Shown: in pieces, positions 1 through 12,694 of the stretch | Numbering within the stretch: the first letter of the stretch is position 1 | How the letters are laid out: every line of letters starts with the position of its first letter | Translations under genes and position numbers: made by a program | The notes under the pieces: generated by a model | Databases searched by the model: none | Told to the model about the DNA's origin: nothing | The model's input: only the letters and a program-made list of their open reading frames with translations | Source of the DNA: Lucinisca nassula | Taxonomy: Eukaryota > Mollusca > Bivalvia > Lucinida > Lucinidae | Length of the DNA stretch: 64,000 bases | NCBI GenBank assembly: GCA_963580285.1 | Contig: OY757011.1 | Coordinates: 96,145,650-96,209,649, forward strand | Direction: 5' to 3'

Positions 1-520
1 ATAAATAAATCGAGAGAGAGCAACGCTCAAGTCTATGGTAAACGTGTTCGTCCTCACCTTACATTAAATTTTAAAATGAAACTTGTCTTGTCATTTGATT
101 ATTCATGAGCTAGGCAGACCTTATTCCCTGCTGATTAACCCTGGTAGACAGGTATTTGAATATTTATGAACAATAATAGAAGTGAAGGCAATGATCAGGA
201 ACCGATACAATTAACGCACAGCTCCCGTGGAAAGAAACACAAACATGAAACAAATAGACCCTAATGGAAACATCACTAACGAGTACACACAATCTATATT
301 TTAGAGCAGAAATAAGACAAATGAGGTTTTCCCCCTGTAAACCACAGTTTTACTGTATAAATGTAGGGTTCTAGGGGGTCAAAGTTATAAAGACGTGGTT
401 TCGTCATGCTTGAGAAAAGAAATATATAAGGTGAGTATTCGGTTATAACTGAGGATCAAATTGTAATGGTTTTCGCTTGTTCCTTACCTATCCATCGTGT
501 TATCTAGTCCATTTGATAAA

Positions 521-681
521 TATGTTCTATAAAAGTGTTATCCTTTGGAAGCAAGGAATACACCACAGACCTGGAAAATATGGAGTGTATATGTTTTCTG
601 GGCCAGACAAGCTAGTTTCGGCCAATAAGGCCTCATCAGTGACCCTCAGATATTTTCAAAATTCCACAAAAGCCTTTCTAT
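521..681 (+). repeat. Dispersed repeat H, copy 1
   Basis: It contains 'TTATCCTTTGGAAGCAAGG' and 'CTAGTTTCGGCCAAT', followed by 'CTCATCAGTGACCCT'. The same order occurs at 27330-27565, 45845-46045 and 48420-48830. No coding potential is recognised; the family type is unknown. Confidence 0.6.
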
Positions 682-751
682 AATCCATATTATATAGCGA
701 AAACTGGTGTTTAGGGGTATACATCATTTTCATTTTTCTGCTCCAGTACTT

Positions 752-1000
752 CATTACGAAAACACGCCTATTCAAATAATACTAATTTTACAACCAAAAA
801 ATGAAAATTTTCAGATAAAAATCCTAATATGTTTCTTATTTCTGCTCAAAATATTGATTGTCGGTACTCGTTAGAGTACACACAATTTATAATTTACGGC
901 AGAAATACGAAATGTAATGTTTACCCCTGTAAACCCCAGTTTTACTCTATAAAAGTGGGGTTCAATGGGGTCTAAATTATATCGGCGTGTTTGCATGATG
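752..1000. mobile_element. palA MITE, copy 1
   Basis: It runs from CATTACGAAAACACGCC to a degraded right end GGCGTGTTTGCATGATG. The inner hairpin is shortened, with GTACTCGTTAGAGTAC joined directly, so the GCCTC arms are deleted. The same deletion is seen at 1681-1929, which supports both copies descending from one duplicated element. Confidence 0.7.
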
Positions 1001-1490
1001 GTAGAAACAGCCTCGTCACGTGGGAGTATTATTGTTTTAATTATTAGAAGGAATAAAGAGGGGAAGCAGAAGAAATATATAAGATTAGCACGTCATTAAT
1101 AATAATAGTTATTATTATTATTATCAGTATTATTATTAATATTATTATCTGAAAACGATATAATTGTAAAAGCAACAGTTTTTTTGCAATTCTTAGCCGA
1201 AAAATACTTTACATGCCATGCTTATATCAGGCTTGTAATGAAAAAAATAAACATGTAAATAAGATTACATGTGGGAAATAACATTTGTTTATGCCATGGA
1301 TAAAACATCCATGGACAATTAAAAAAAACACATTCATACAAAAAAACTGCTTGTTTTCTTTAGCTCCAGCTTAGAATGTGTTGCATTTATTCTCGATTAT
1401 GGAGGACTATCGTTTCATTACAAAACATTATGTAGCCTACAGTGCTTACTGAAAAGAAGTCCTCTGTCTTCACAGTTAAGGGGCCTCCGT

Positions 1491-2256
1491 GACAAGAGAA
1501 ATATATTAATTGAGTAATTGACTACAAGTGAGGAACAAATTGTAATGGTTTTCGCTTGTTCCTTACCTATCCATCATGTTATCTAGTCCATTTGATAAAC
1601 ACCATTCTATACCCCATATTATATAGCGAAAACTCGTGTTTAGTGGTACACATCATTTTCATCTTTCTGCTCCAGTACTTCATTACGAAAACACGCCTAT
1701 TCAAATAATAATCATTTTACAACTAATAAAAGAAAATTTTCAGATAAAATTCCTGATATGTTTCTTATTTTTGCTCAAACTGTTGGTTGTTGGTACTCGT
1801 TAGAGTACCCATAATTTATTATTTAGGGCAGAAATAAGAAAAATAAGGTTAACCCCTGTAAACCCCAGTTTTGCTATATAAAAGTGGGGTTCAATGGGGT
1901 CAAAATTATATCGGCGTGTTTGCATGATGGTTGGAACAGCCTCGTCACGTGGGAGTAATATTGTTTTAATTATTAGAAGGAATAAAGAGGGGAAGCAGGA
2001 GAAATATATAAGAATAGCACGTCATTAATAATAATAGTTATTATTATTATCAGTATTATTATTAATATTATTATCTGAAAACGATATAATTGTAAAAGCA
2101 ACAGTTTTTGTAATTCTTAGTCGAAAAATACTTTACATGTCATGCTTATATCAGGCTCGTAATGAAAAAATTAAAGATGTAAATAAGATTACATGTGGGA
2201 TATAACATTTGTTTATGCCATTGATCCATGGACAATAAAAACACACACACACACAC
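1491..2256 (+). repeat. Direct duplication, copy 2
   Basis: This is the second copy of 411-1340, in direct orientation, without the rep-H insert. It ends next to a (CA)n and A-rich tract at about 2228-2280. Confidence 0.75.
1681..1929. mobile_element. palA MITE, copy 2
   Basis: It is bounded by CATTACGAAAACACGCC and GTGTTTGCATGATG and lies inside the second duplication copy. It shares the collapsed inner hairpin and the altered right end with the element at 752-1000. Confidence 0.7.
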
Positions 2257-3314
2257 CAAAAAAAAAACAAAAAAAAAAACGTTTCACTATTAAAATTTCT
2301 CATTCGTGCACGTTGTAGTGACCATTAAACAGACTGTTTTGCTTGTATTTGCGGTGTCTATTTAGGAGACAGGTAGCTGGATAGATAATATTTAGGTGCC
2401 GTTTAATAATACCCGACCATAGCTATTTTATTAATCCATGAAAATTGAAGATTTTGTAAACTTTAAAGACAAACTGATCAGCAGATCAGACTCAATGAAT
2501 ACGCTTGAGTAACTACACTGAAAAAAAACGTATTGCATTTACATAAGGAGAATGACTCTCCGGAATCTCGTATTGTCATTCCAAGTTTTTGTCCGTTTTA
2601 TTTAACACGTTTGGCAAATAAAATAAAAAAGAAACACAACCAAACCTAAGCCCTGGACCCGGAAAGATATTCCATCCCATACGATTGAAAGTGACACCAA
2701 ATGTTGGAAATGATGTTTTCATTATAATGCGTCTGGGTGTCTGAATTATTTATTAATGTAGTGGAAACTGCGTCGCGACCTGCGTGAGAAAGAGCTTCTG
2801 CTCAGCAGTTAGTAACGCGGCTTGTCGTCTTTTTTGTGATGTGCTTTTTCCGTCTTTCACTTTGATGTTTGGGATAAATTTCGGTTAGTTGACATGATTC
2901 TTTTTAATCACATCCCATCTGATGGATGTTTCTTATTCAACTATTGCACGAGTAGCGGGGCGTCGAGTTTATTGCATGGTAGCTGAAAGCATCCTTGGGA
3001 GGTGATACTGCCCGTCAGCTGTAGTGAAAATTTCTGTTACTTTCTCTTTTTTTTCGTACAGTAAATTCATGCATATGTACTGGTTCGTATCGCTAATAAT
3101 AAAATGTGACATCGGTGAACCCTAGACAATTGTATAGAGAAAATTGTCACCTAACATTCCGTGTCTTAACGTAACGACATTGTGTATAACTTTTTGCGTC
3201 CATATTATTAGAGTTTCATCAGATACGTCATGTGTTGCTTGTTCTTCAGCTTGTTGCCATTGGTAGCCTGTCCGAGTGCATTTTGGTAACACATCCATAA
3301 GACGAAGTACATCT
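2257..3314. other. No recognisable feature
   Basis: AT-rich sequence with a few A runs. No convincing exon, RNA gene or repeat family was recognised on either strand. Confidence 0.4.
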
Positions 3315-3593
3315 CATTACGAAAACACGCCTATACAAATACATTGTAAATTTTATCGCAAAAAAAAAAATCATGAATGATTGTGACATTTTTCTTATTT
3401 CTGCTCAAAATATAGATTGTTGGTACACGTCAGAACTTCCTCATCGAGGCGGTTCTAACGAGTACCCGCAGTCTATATTTTAGAGCAGAAATAAGAAAAA
3501 AATAGGTTTACCCCTGTAAACACCAGTTTTACTATATGAAAGTGGGGTTCAATGGTGGTAAGATTTTCTGCTTATAGGCGTGTTTTCCTGCTA
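3315..3593. mobile_element. palA MITE, copy 3
   Basis: It starts CATTACGAAAACACGCCTAT and ends near TAGGCGTGTTTTCCTG. The inner hairpin arms (ACGTCAGAACTTCCTC / GAGGCGGTTCTAACGAGTACC) are diverged. It abuts a palB element on its right. Confidence 0.7.
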
Positions 3594-3830
3594 TTTAATA
3601 TCTCCAAAATGGTCAATTTTCTGATGAAAAATGCGACAATTTTCTTATCTATATTCAAAACATATATTGTGGTTGCTCGTTAGAACCGCCACATTGCTTC
3701 AATGAGTCGATGCTTGCGAGTAGCAACAACCTACGTTTTGAGCAGAAATATGGCAAATAATGTAATTCCCTGTAAATCCCAGTTTTCTCTACATAAAGTG
3801 GGGTTTAAGAGGATGTTCATTACACAGACT
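3594..3830. mobile_element. palB MITE, degraded
   Basis: Internal palB landmarks are present: ATCTCCAAAATGG, CTCGTTAGAACCGCC, GAGCAGAAAT and AAAGTGGGGTTTA. The left terminus is missing where it meets palA copy 3, and the right terminus is eroded. Confidence 0.6.
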
Positions 3831-4912
3831 TTATCATTGCCTTCACGTCTATATTGTTAATGTGATGGATTGTGCACTCCCTTGTCTCTTTTCTGAGGCA
3901 GTGATTTTTTTTGTATTTAGTTTATGTGGGCCGTTGCTAAATGGATGTGTTCATGCTAAGTTCTGATTAATAGAGTGCCGTCATTTGTTATTTCCTTCTA
4001 GTTCTATAGCAGTAATGTTTTATTTGCTTTTCCTCTTAGTATGTTCTGTGATTACGACACTTTATGGTCAACGCCATTCGTTCTTTCTGTTTACTCAGGT
4101 GCAGTGTAACATGAAGCTGGTCTTTTCAGTAAAAAAAAAATAATAAACTAGCGTTTTATTGTTTAATTCATGTGAGAAAAGTTAGTTAACATTTATCTCA
4201 AAACGCGTTTGACAACTTGTTAAGTGTTCTTCCTTGTTCTAAGTTTTAGCGTGAAAAACGCACCGCCGTCTAAACCTCAGTTTGCGGCTGAACGTAGTAG
4301 TCGTTTCGCAAGGGAGTTATTCCTGTTAAGTATAATTTCTCTAAAGATATCGATTTCTACAACAGCTGAAGACAAATGGCATAACACTACTCGATTGCAC
4401 GAACATAGATGGTTAGTTCCAATTATTTTGTTTGCCGGTGTACTTCAACAATGTCCAGATACATCTATGTTCGTAAATGCGAAAATATATATATATAAAA
4501 AGTATACGGCTTTTGCAGGATAAAAGTAAATTTGGAAGCTACGGTTAGAAACTGCTGCTCTCTCCATGCTGCCAATTAAAAATTATTCAGAACCGCATTG
4601 CCACACTCATCATTTCTTTTCCCGTAACTCATAGTCGGATGTTCCCTTACCTTTTCGACTACGCCTTCCGAAATTACCACAGGAGATGTGCGCTCATGTG
4701 CAAAATTCAAGAGCCAGAAAACCATCATAATTTGATTTTAAAGTGGTGTTTGCCATTTAGTTTTATTTCACTAAGATTATTTCTGTAACAGTTCCGCATC
4801 AACATACCAACATTTTTAACTTGCATTGTTTTTCATGTTCATATTTGCCATTTAACCATTAACCGTTTGACGCTTATGACCCACAAAGAGGGTTGACGCG
4901 TCGTTTAACACG

Positions 4913-4943
<31 letters not shown>

Positions 4944-5204
4944 TTTAATATTCTAGGGGACTGGTACTTTTGCTGAGAACATGTGAGTAGCTCATGCATC
5001 TGCAAATTCAACCACTCATATGTTTTTTGTTCAGCAAACATATTACGATATTTGCCTTATTAAATGATGAAAGTGTCACGATTTGTTGGTTAAAGACATT
5101 GTTAGTTTTGAATAACTGGGCCCTGAAGACAATATAGAGTACGCTACTTGAAACTACCTTCAATCCAAAAAACAATATTCTGGTAACACGTCTGTGTAGC
5201 ACAG
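3831..5204. other. No gene recognised; short (ATC)n
   Basis: AT-rich sequence. A 99-residue open frame at 4224-4523 has no recognisable family signature, so it is not called. An (ATC)n microsatellite lies at about 4916-4943. Confidence 0.4.
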
Positions 5205-5430
5205 TGCATTATTTCAATTAATATCCTGATGAAATATGTGTTTTGTTCTTATTTACGGTCATCGGACGTAGGTTCTCTTTAGAACCGCCTCATTGAGGCT
5301 GTCCTTGCGATAACGCGCAACCTTTGCGATTGGGCAGACAAAAAGGAAAAATAAATTATGCTTACCCTAGTTTACGTTATTGTAAATTACGGACTTGTTA
5401 ACGTTATAAAGATGTACAGCATACCAATCC
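5205..5430. mobile_element. palB-like remnant
   Basis: TGCATTATTTCA, a CTTTAGAACCGCCTCATTGAGG hairpin half and a decayed CCTAGTTTACG segment occur in the palB order. The termini are no longer visible. Confidence 0.45.
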
Positions 5431-6369
5431 AATAAGCATACCTATAGGACAGTGAAAAAGGAAAACATATTCAGGCGGTCATCAGGAAACTACCATTTTG
5501 GGTGCGGGGCGTGTTAAATCAAAAGTTTAGGAATTTACAACCCCTGGCCTCTTATCCAATGTTGTAGTTCATATAGAAAAAATAAAATAACAAATTTACT
5601 CGCATGGCGGAATCCTTGCATAACAAGTGCAGCGTTATACACTGTTACTTATCAGTTTGAAACGCCAGGTATTTGTCTTAAGTGAGTATGTATCTTTCTT
5701 TAAACACATTCTTTAAATTATGAATTGAAAGGATGCAAGAACATGTGGTTTTCGCATTTGGCGTTATGGATCTGCAAATTTATTACTACTTTTGTGTTAA
5801 CATTATCTTATATTAAAGGACGAACGTAAACAAAATGTATGATATTGTATTAAAGAAATCGTCATTATAATGCCAGGGTCCTAAAACCTGCATTCCTTAT
5901 ATGTTCTTATGGTCTGATGATTGACCTAAGACATGCTTATTGTGATTATTCTTATTGCTTCCTCCTGGTGTGAGAATGACATAATGGATTTCCATTAATT
6001 TTGTATCAGATATTTTATTTCTCTTTTTGAGTCAGGACATGAGAAAACACTTGTATATCAAGCAAATACTCAAATCAGCGACATCAACTGATGCACAAAC
6101 CCCGCTATTGTCTTTGCTCTATGGATAGTTCACACAATACAACGGACTCGTTTGAGCATCGAAAGGGCTGATCAGACACTCCGAATGTACTAAATGATTT
6201 GAGTCATTGCGGGTCACTACGGTCTTGTCGTAGGTTTGATCGTGTTACAACTCATTAACACACAAAAGACATTTAGTAGGGATTTAAATGAATATTGAAA
6301 ACCGCTCAAGGAAAAATCGCTGAGACAATATGAAATAAAAACAAACATACACAGAAAAAGCTAGAGTCA
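5431..6369. other. No recognisable feature
   Basis: Unique-looking AT-rich sequence upstream of the minisatellite. No exon, RNA gene or repeat was recognised. Confidence 0.4.
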
Positions 6370-8060
6370 ACCATAACAGCCCACAAACATTTCCAGGTAA
6401 AACACCATCAAAGATTACAGCCCACGAACATTCCCAGGTAAAACACCGTCAAAAATAACGATCAACGAGCACTACCTGGTAAAACACTGCCAAAATAACG
6501 GCCAACGAGCATTATCAGGTAAAACACCGTCAAACATAACGGCCCACGAGCACTACCAGGTAAAGGTAAAACACCGTAAAAAATAACAGCCCACGAGCAT
6601 TATCAGGTAAAACAACATCAAACATAACGGCCCGCGAGCATTGCCAGGTAAAACAATGTCAAACATAACGGACCACGAGCATAATCAGGTAAAACAATGT
6701 CAAAAAAAACGGTCCACGATCATTACCGTGTAAAACGCCACAGACCACGAGCATTACCAGGTTAAACAACGTAAAACATTACGGACCGCGAGCATTACCA
6801 GAGAACGTCAAATATAACGTACGACCCACGTACATTACCAAGTAAAACACCGTCAAACATTCCGGCCCAAAATCATTACCAGGTAAAACTCGGTCAAACA
6901 TAACAGCCCAAGAGCTCAAACATAACGGCCCAAAAGCATTACCAGGTAAAACACCGTTTAACATAACGGCCCACGAGCATTCCAGGAAAAACAACGTAAA
7001 ATATAACAGCCCACTAACATTCCCAGGTAAAACACCACAGCCCACGAGCATCACCAGGTAAAACAACGTCAAACATAACGGCTTACAAACATGTCCAGGA
7101 AATGAAACAGCTAAAACATTCACATTAAAACCATAGTCAAATATAACAATTCGCAAACATATCCAGGAAGGACACCGTCAAACATTAAAGCCCACAAACA
7201 TGTCCAGGTAAAACACATTCAAACATAACAGACCACAAACATCCCCAGATAAAACGCCGTCAAGCATGACAGCCCATTAACATTTCAAGAGAAATCTACC
7301 CTCAAACATAACAGCCAAAGCATTCGGAGAAAGGACAATATTAAAAGTAACAGCCAATTAACATGCCCAGAAAAAGCCGCAGTCAAATGCAACAGCCCAC
7401 TAACATGCCCAAGAAAAACACGATCAAGTAAAACAGCTCACACAGATACCTAGTAAAACAACAGCTCAGTATAGCAGCCCACAAACATGCCCAGGAAAGT
7501 GCATCGTCAAGTACTGTAGCTCACAAACATACCTAGTAAAACTCTAGTCCATATAGCAGCCCACAAACATGTGCAGGAAAGAGCACCGCCAACTAATGCA
7601 ACTCACAAACATGCCTAGTAAAACACAAAGTCCATATAGCAGTCCACAAACATGCCTAGGAAAGAGCTACGTCAAGTACATAATTACAGCCCATAAACAT
7701 GTCTAAGAAAACATTATCAAATATGAAAGTATAACACCCAACAAATATGCCTAGAAAAATAATCAGGATGACCAGGAAAAAACATCGTCATATGTCTATT
7801 TAACAGTCCACAGAAATGCCCAGGAAAAGCCACAGAGAAATATAACAGCCCACAAACATGCTCGGGAAAAATAACCGCCAAATAGTATAGCCCACAAACA
7901 TGTCCAGGAAATTCCTCAGTCAAGTAGAAGAGACAACAATTATGTCCATGACGAAATATATCCAAACAGAACAGCCCCCAAAAAGTATCCAGGAAATAAA
8001 ACTACGTCAAACATAACAACACACAAACATGACTAAGGAACGATGAAGTCAAATATATCT
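6370..8060. repeat. Degenerate ~41-bp minisatellite, ~1.7 kb
   Basis: About 40 diverged units follow the pattern ACAGCCCACAAACAT, then CCCAGG(T/A)AAA, then ACACCGTCAA. Early units are 40-41 bp (6374-6580) and later ones run to about 44 bp. The left half favours CGAGCATTACCAGG and the right half favours CAAACATGCCCAGG, so there are at least two subfamilies. The repetitive open frames on the minus strand (for example 6779-7156) are by-products of the repeat. Confidence 0.9.
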
Positions 8061-8539
8061 GCCCCAAGGGCATCAAAGGGGTGTTTAATATAGAACAAAA
8101 AACAACAGAACAAAACATGCTAATCTGGAAAAAGCCAAAACCATAGAACACAGGAAACGCTATGAACATTAAATAGTTTACAAGAAAAGATATGGCTCAA
8201 AGTCAAGTGACTAGATTTTGATTGCGTTGTACCATTTCGGAAAGTAACACGCAATAATATATCATTATTAAAGCCGTTTAGTTATAAACTTATAAACTAG
8301 AATTACATGAACATTGAATTTGCAGTATCGAATTCCAGTTGTACATTGTTTCGTTGAATTCTATAGATTGAATACCTAAATTGACGTGGAAATCTGTGTT
8401 GAATTTAACAATGTATATTTCTCAGAGTTGAAGTCGACCATGACTAATATGTGAGCACAGCCTTAGCGAAATTATAAACCGACAAGCACAATCAGCAAAA
8501 AGACTGGTCTTCTTTATACTTAGCACCCTCCTTTCCAAC

Positions 8540-8830
8540 ATCAATAACCACACGTTATTTTAATTATTATTATTATTACTATTATTGTTTGTTATCATTA
8601 TTATCATTGTTAATGTTAAATGTTATTCCTATAAACAATATTAGCTAGTGTCTATCCACTTTATTTTCATCACCTTAATAATAAATATAATGATAATAGT
8701 TGAAGTAGAGGTATTAGTACAGTGATAGAAGCAATAGTGGTAGCAGTAGTTGTAGTAGTAACAGTAGTAGTAGTAGTAGTAGTAGTGGTAGTAGTAGGTG
8801 TAGTAGATGTGGGAGTATTAGCTAGATTAA
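8540..8830. repeat. (ATT)n and (GTA)n microsatellites
   Basis: An imperfect ATT-rich tract at about 8560-8610 is followed by a (GTA)n/(GTAGTG)n tract at about 8740-8815. Related interrupted trinucleotides resume after the SINE, at about 9045-9185. Confidence 0.85.
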
Positions 8831-8841
8831 ATTATTATTAA

Positions 8842-9042
8842 GACTGGTACTGGCATCTCAAGCCCTGCAGCCCAAACAACCCAAAGGGTTTATATATAGG
8901 GGCGTTCCGACTCAAATCACTTTGCCTGGGCAGGCTAAGACCACCTAACCGGTTTACCAGTACTATTTGCGGTCAGTTTCAGCTCTGCGTGGAAGCATCG
9001 TGCAGCCCAATCTATTTCTTCAAGCCCCGATCGGCGGGGCCA
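8842..9042 (-). mobile_element. SINE-V, truncated copy
   Basis: Diagnostic blocks are TTTGCCTGGGCAGGCT, GGTTTACCAGTACT, CAGCTCTGCGTGGAAGCAT and CTTCAAGCCCCGAT, all in reverse orientation. The GTTAAAC tail half is missing. The copy sits between two trinucleotide microsatellites. Confidence 0.75.
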
Positions 9043-9185
9043 AAAATTAGTAGGAGTAGTGGGAAAAGTAGTAACAGTATAATTTTTATCATCTTCATTT
9101 TATTATTAAAATTATTATCAGAAGTAGTAGTAGTAGAAAAAGTAGTTATAGTAGTATAATAATTATAATAATTATTAGCAGTATT

Positions 9186-9840
9186 TATGTACATTCCAAC
9201 AAACAATGTTGGCTAATTCTATCGAATTTTATTTTCATCACATGTAATGCCCTTGTAAATCCGATTTATTTTGTGAAGAAAACTAAGGTTTTACATTTCA
9301 GCTCGCAATTTACCTACAATTGTATCGCTAGAGAAATGACATTTACACAGCATAAATATGGGTGAATAGGAAATTGTTTTTAGTTCCTTTCAATATACTG
9401 TTATAAACTTCATTTGAAACAAATAACCAGAAAATATTACAAGAAACATAATAAAAATATATCTTTTGGACAGTTATACATTTATCTTTTTTTTTTTTAC
9501 TAAAGTGCTACATCTTTGAAGTTAGCATATTGTATTGCTTCTTTCCAAAGTCATGGCATAGCACAAGGTAAATGTTGGCAACTACCAATACAAAAACGCC
9601 CATCTTACTGATTCCAGTCTGTTCATTGCGCACCCTTTTAATATCCGTCAACTGATCTTCTAATATTGTATCAAAAATAATGAGAACCCTTTTTTCACGA
9701 AGTGTCTATGGGAAACCTTTTAATTACTGTCAATAAGAACGTGACATTCAAATCCTGTTCTCTTATTGAACTATTTGCATGCTTTTCAAGAACTACTTGT
9801 GTAAAGAAAATGTGTAAGGATTGTCGTGTTCTAAGAATTA
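9186..9840. other. No recognisable feature
   Basis: AT-rich sequence with a T run near 9485. No gene or repeat was recognised. Confidence 0.4.
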
Positions 9841-9849
9841 AACAATAGT

Positions 9850-10075
9850 ATCAGTGACATATGAACAGTTAAGGTCAATCAAAAGTTCGAATCACAAAAA
9901 TGCACATTCTAGGAACAATGTAAAAGACAAGATAGGACACATGAAAACCCATGATTAAACAGCAATGTAAAACCATTGATCAATGAACTATTTGAAAGAC
10001 ATAATTAATAGGAAAGTAAAAGTCATGATCAAGGAACCATTAAAAACAACGATCAAGAAACAATGGAAAACCCCT
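9850..10075 (+). repeat. Minisatellite, left part
   Basis: Diverged units carry GATCAAGGAACCATT or GATCAATGAACTATT followed by an A-rich stretch. Closely similar units resume at 13326-13430, to the right of the Penelope-like element and the M repeats. This suggests those elements split a single array. Confidence 0.55.
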
Positions 10076-12414
10076 GATCCAAGAACAAATTATACTTGAT
10101 TCTAGGATAAGGAACATACTTTCTAAAGGACCGAAATATCGGTTTCCTTCTAAAATTGATTTCAGTAAATCTAGAGATGAAATCGCTGCTGCCTTGAATG
10201 AATTCGGTAATCGATGATGTAAGCGAGAGTATGTTGAGCATAAAGCCCTTAAGGACTGGAAACTTAGCATTTTAAAAGTAGTGAATAAACGCATTTCTTT
10301 CTATTCTCAAAATACTAACTTATTACCTCAAAAGCCTAAGACGTCTTTACGTCATCTTAAACTAGATATTCAAGAATTTCATAAGAAGTTTGTTTTGGCC
10401 CCTGCAGACAAGGCCGCTAACAACGTCGTCGTTGTGTGACGGCTCCACTATTTTAACACGCTTAAGCAGGAGCTTGGTGGTACTAAGGCCTATGAACTTC
10501 AGCCTTTAGCTGAAGAGAGAGCTATAGTAGCTGAACATATTTGTCATTCAGCCACCAAGTTTGCTTTGTGTGTTACCGACGGCGAAGACAAGCTTCCTAC
10601 GCTATACTGGTTACCAAAACTTCATAAAAGACCTTACAAAGCACGGTTTATTGCAAATTCTAGCTCTTGCACTACCACTGAACTTTCTAAATTATTAACT
10701 TCCTGTCTTACTGCTATGAAAACGCATGTGATTAAATATGGTGATAAAGTCTTTGAAAGATCAGGAAGAAATCTGTTTTGGTCTATAAAATATTCGAATG
10801 AGGCCCATCGGAGTCTAACTGTTGGTTTTCTTTTGCTCCAGCATTTCAGTGGTTTCTTGCTGTCGAGTCCTCACCGTTGTCTTACCTCTGTGGTTCTTTG
10901 ATTTTTTGTGTTCACGGAGATGTTGCACTGATGAGTTAGGAGGCCTTCATGCGGACTGAACAAATTATTTGTCTAAATCGCGACGGAAGTAAGGGCGAGG
11001 ATTGTGGCCACGTAAAATCGATTTAAGCCCCCAAGTGGAAATCATTCCACTGGCCGTTCCAGGGAGGTTCTTCTGTGGCGGTTTATTTATGGTGTTGTTA
11101 GTTACTTACTGTGTTATCACTTGTGTGTTTTTATATTGGATGGCCATATGGCCATTTTGTGGGAAAATAACTGTCCTTATGGCCTTCCTTTGTTTAGGTT
11201 TCCATTATGGTCTGGTCGCTTAATGTTTGTGTTTCTTTCCCTTTGGTGTCTTTGATGGGTGGAGTAAGTTAATTGTATCGATTCCAGATCTTTGTTTTAC
11301 TTCTACTTTAAATAAATTGAAATCCAGACGTTTTCATGCTTCAAATCTGTCTACTTACGATTTTTCCACTCTTTACACTACACTTCCTCATAATCTTTAA
11401 TGGGCTTTTCATAGAGAAGATTCTCTCTATGTTGCATGTAATGTCAGAAATGCATTTTTCACTTCTAAAGAGCATAAGAATTATACACTTTGGTCATGTC
11501 AGAGAGTGTGTGATGCCCTCACCTTTCTACTTGACAATATTTATATTAGTTTCGGTACTAAGATATTTATACAAATTGTGGGTATTCCGATGGGTACGAA
11601 TTGCGCACCTCTTGTGGCTGATCTGTTCTTGTATTGTTATGAAAGAGACTTCATGTTGTCGCTTTCCATTGATAACCAATCTGAAATTATTTAAGCTTTT
11701 AGCTCCACTTCTAGATATTTAGATGATTGATTAAATATTGATAATACCTATTTCGATGGTTTGATCAGTCAGATTTACCCCCCAGAACTTCAGTTAAATA
11801 AAGTTAATTCTTCTGATACCGAGGCCGCATTTTTTGATTTACATATATCTTTTGTAGATGGGTTTGTTTCGTGCAAAATTTATGATAAACGCGATGACTT
11901 TTTATTTTGAGATTGTAAATTTTCCTTTTTTGGATGGTGATGTTCCTCGTGCGCCATCCTATGGCGTTTATATTTCGCAGTTAATTCGATTTGCTAGAGT
12001 GTGTAGTCATGTACTGACTTCAACACTCGTAATAAATTATTAACGGCTAAACTTCTTAATCAGGGTTATCGATACCATAAACTATGCAAAGCATTTTCAA
12101 AATTTCATTGACGCCATTCTGATTTATTTTCAAAATTCAATATTGGACATAAATCTCTTCTGCAACAAGGTCTATCGGAACCCGAATTGTATGATGACTT
12201 AGTATATAAATTCAGAAAAATATATAACCGCAATGACTTCAGCACCCAATTTCGTAAAATCATTCTTCGATATAAAAAGATTGGGTACAACATGGATGTT
12301 ATACGACAGACTGATTGCATGGTAGTTAACCCAATCACGGTTGGCAACTTTGATTCCCTCTTTAATTGCACGCCGGTGAGTCAGGCCTCAGATTCTATGA
12401 CGGTTCAAACGTAA
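10060..12414 (+). pseudogene. Penelope-like RT pseudogene, split
   Basis: A decayed reverse-transcriptase gene is readable in several frames. Visible blocks are FVLAPADKAANNVVVV (around 10395), a YWLPKLHKRPYKARFI-type block followed by ANSSSCTTTELS (around 10605-10690), LSTYDFSTLYTTLPHN (around 11345-11395), GIPMGTNCAPLVADLF (around 11580-11630) and the catalytic YLDD (around 11710). A stop codon directly follows YLDD. The C-terminal part runs through VVNPITVGNFDSLFNC to about 12414. A 512-bp M repeat (10802-11313) interrupts it between the fourth and fifth RT-region blocks. I assign it to the Penelope-like superfamily because of the ADKA..VVVV motif before the RT palm and the overall pattern; no GIY-YIG domain is seen. 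Frameshifts and in-frame stops make it non-functional. It could instead be a related retroelement class. Confidence 0.7.
10802..11313 (+). mobile_element. Repeat M inserted in the RT pseudogene
   Basis: It starts GGCCCATCGGAGTCTAACTG and ends ATCTTTGTTTTACTTCTACTT. Both sides of the RT reading resume in register, which marks this as a later insertion. It has no protein similarity I can recognise. No target-site duplication is evident. Confidence 0.7.
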
Positions 12415-12486
12415 AGGCTTATTGAGAATTAGAGAGATCTAATTCAAGGTAATGTTGGTTGGTGCCTGGTGCTCTGTCTCTGGTCG

Positions 12487-12694
12487 GGCCCATCGGAGTC
12501 TAACTGTTGGTTCTCTTTTGCTCCAGCATTTCAGTGGTTTCTTGCTGTCGAGTCCTGACCGTTGTCTCAATTCAGTGGTTCTTTGATTATTTGTGTTCAC
12601 TAATGAGTTAGGAGGCCTTCATGCGGACTGAACAAATTGTCTAAATCGCGACGGAAGCAAGGGCGAAGATTGTGGCCACATAAAATCGATTTAA
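12487..12694 (+). mobile_element. Repeat M, 5' fragment
   Basis: It begins GGCCCATCGGAGTCTAACTG, like 10802-11313, and stops at TAAAATCGATTTAAAG, where an inverted M copy begins. It lies just after the C-terminal end of the RT pseudogene. Confidence 0.7.

Larger units (their letters stand above)
411..1340 (+). repeat. Direct duplication, copy 1
   Basis: This segment reappears in the same orientation at 1491-2256. Shared landmarks, in order, are the TTGTAATGGTTTTCGCTTG stretch, a palA element, an (ATT)-rich patch and the 'AAGATTACATGTGGG' block. Copy 1 also carries a ~160-bp rep-H insert at 521-681 that copy 2 lacks, so the duplication is older than that insertion or the insert was lost from copy 2. 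Confidence 0.75.

Noticed and set aside
4224..4523. 99-residue open frame
   Set aside because: No family motif, codon signal or exon context is recognised. An open frame of this length in AT-rich DNA is not enough.
6779..7965. Open frames of 125 and 82 residues on the minus strand
   Set aside because: They lie inside the ~41-bp minisatellite, and their repeated FPGHVCG/YLVMLVG-like residues are translations of the repeat unit.
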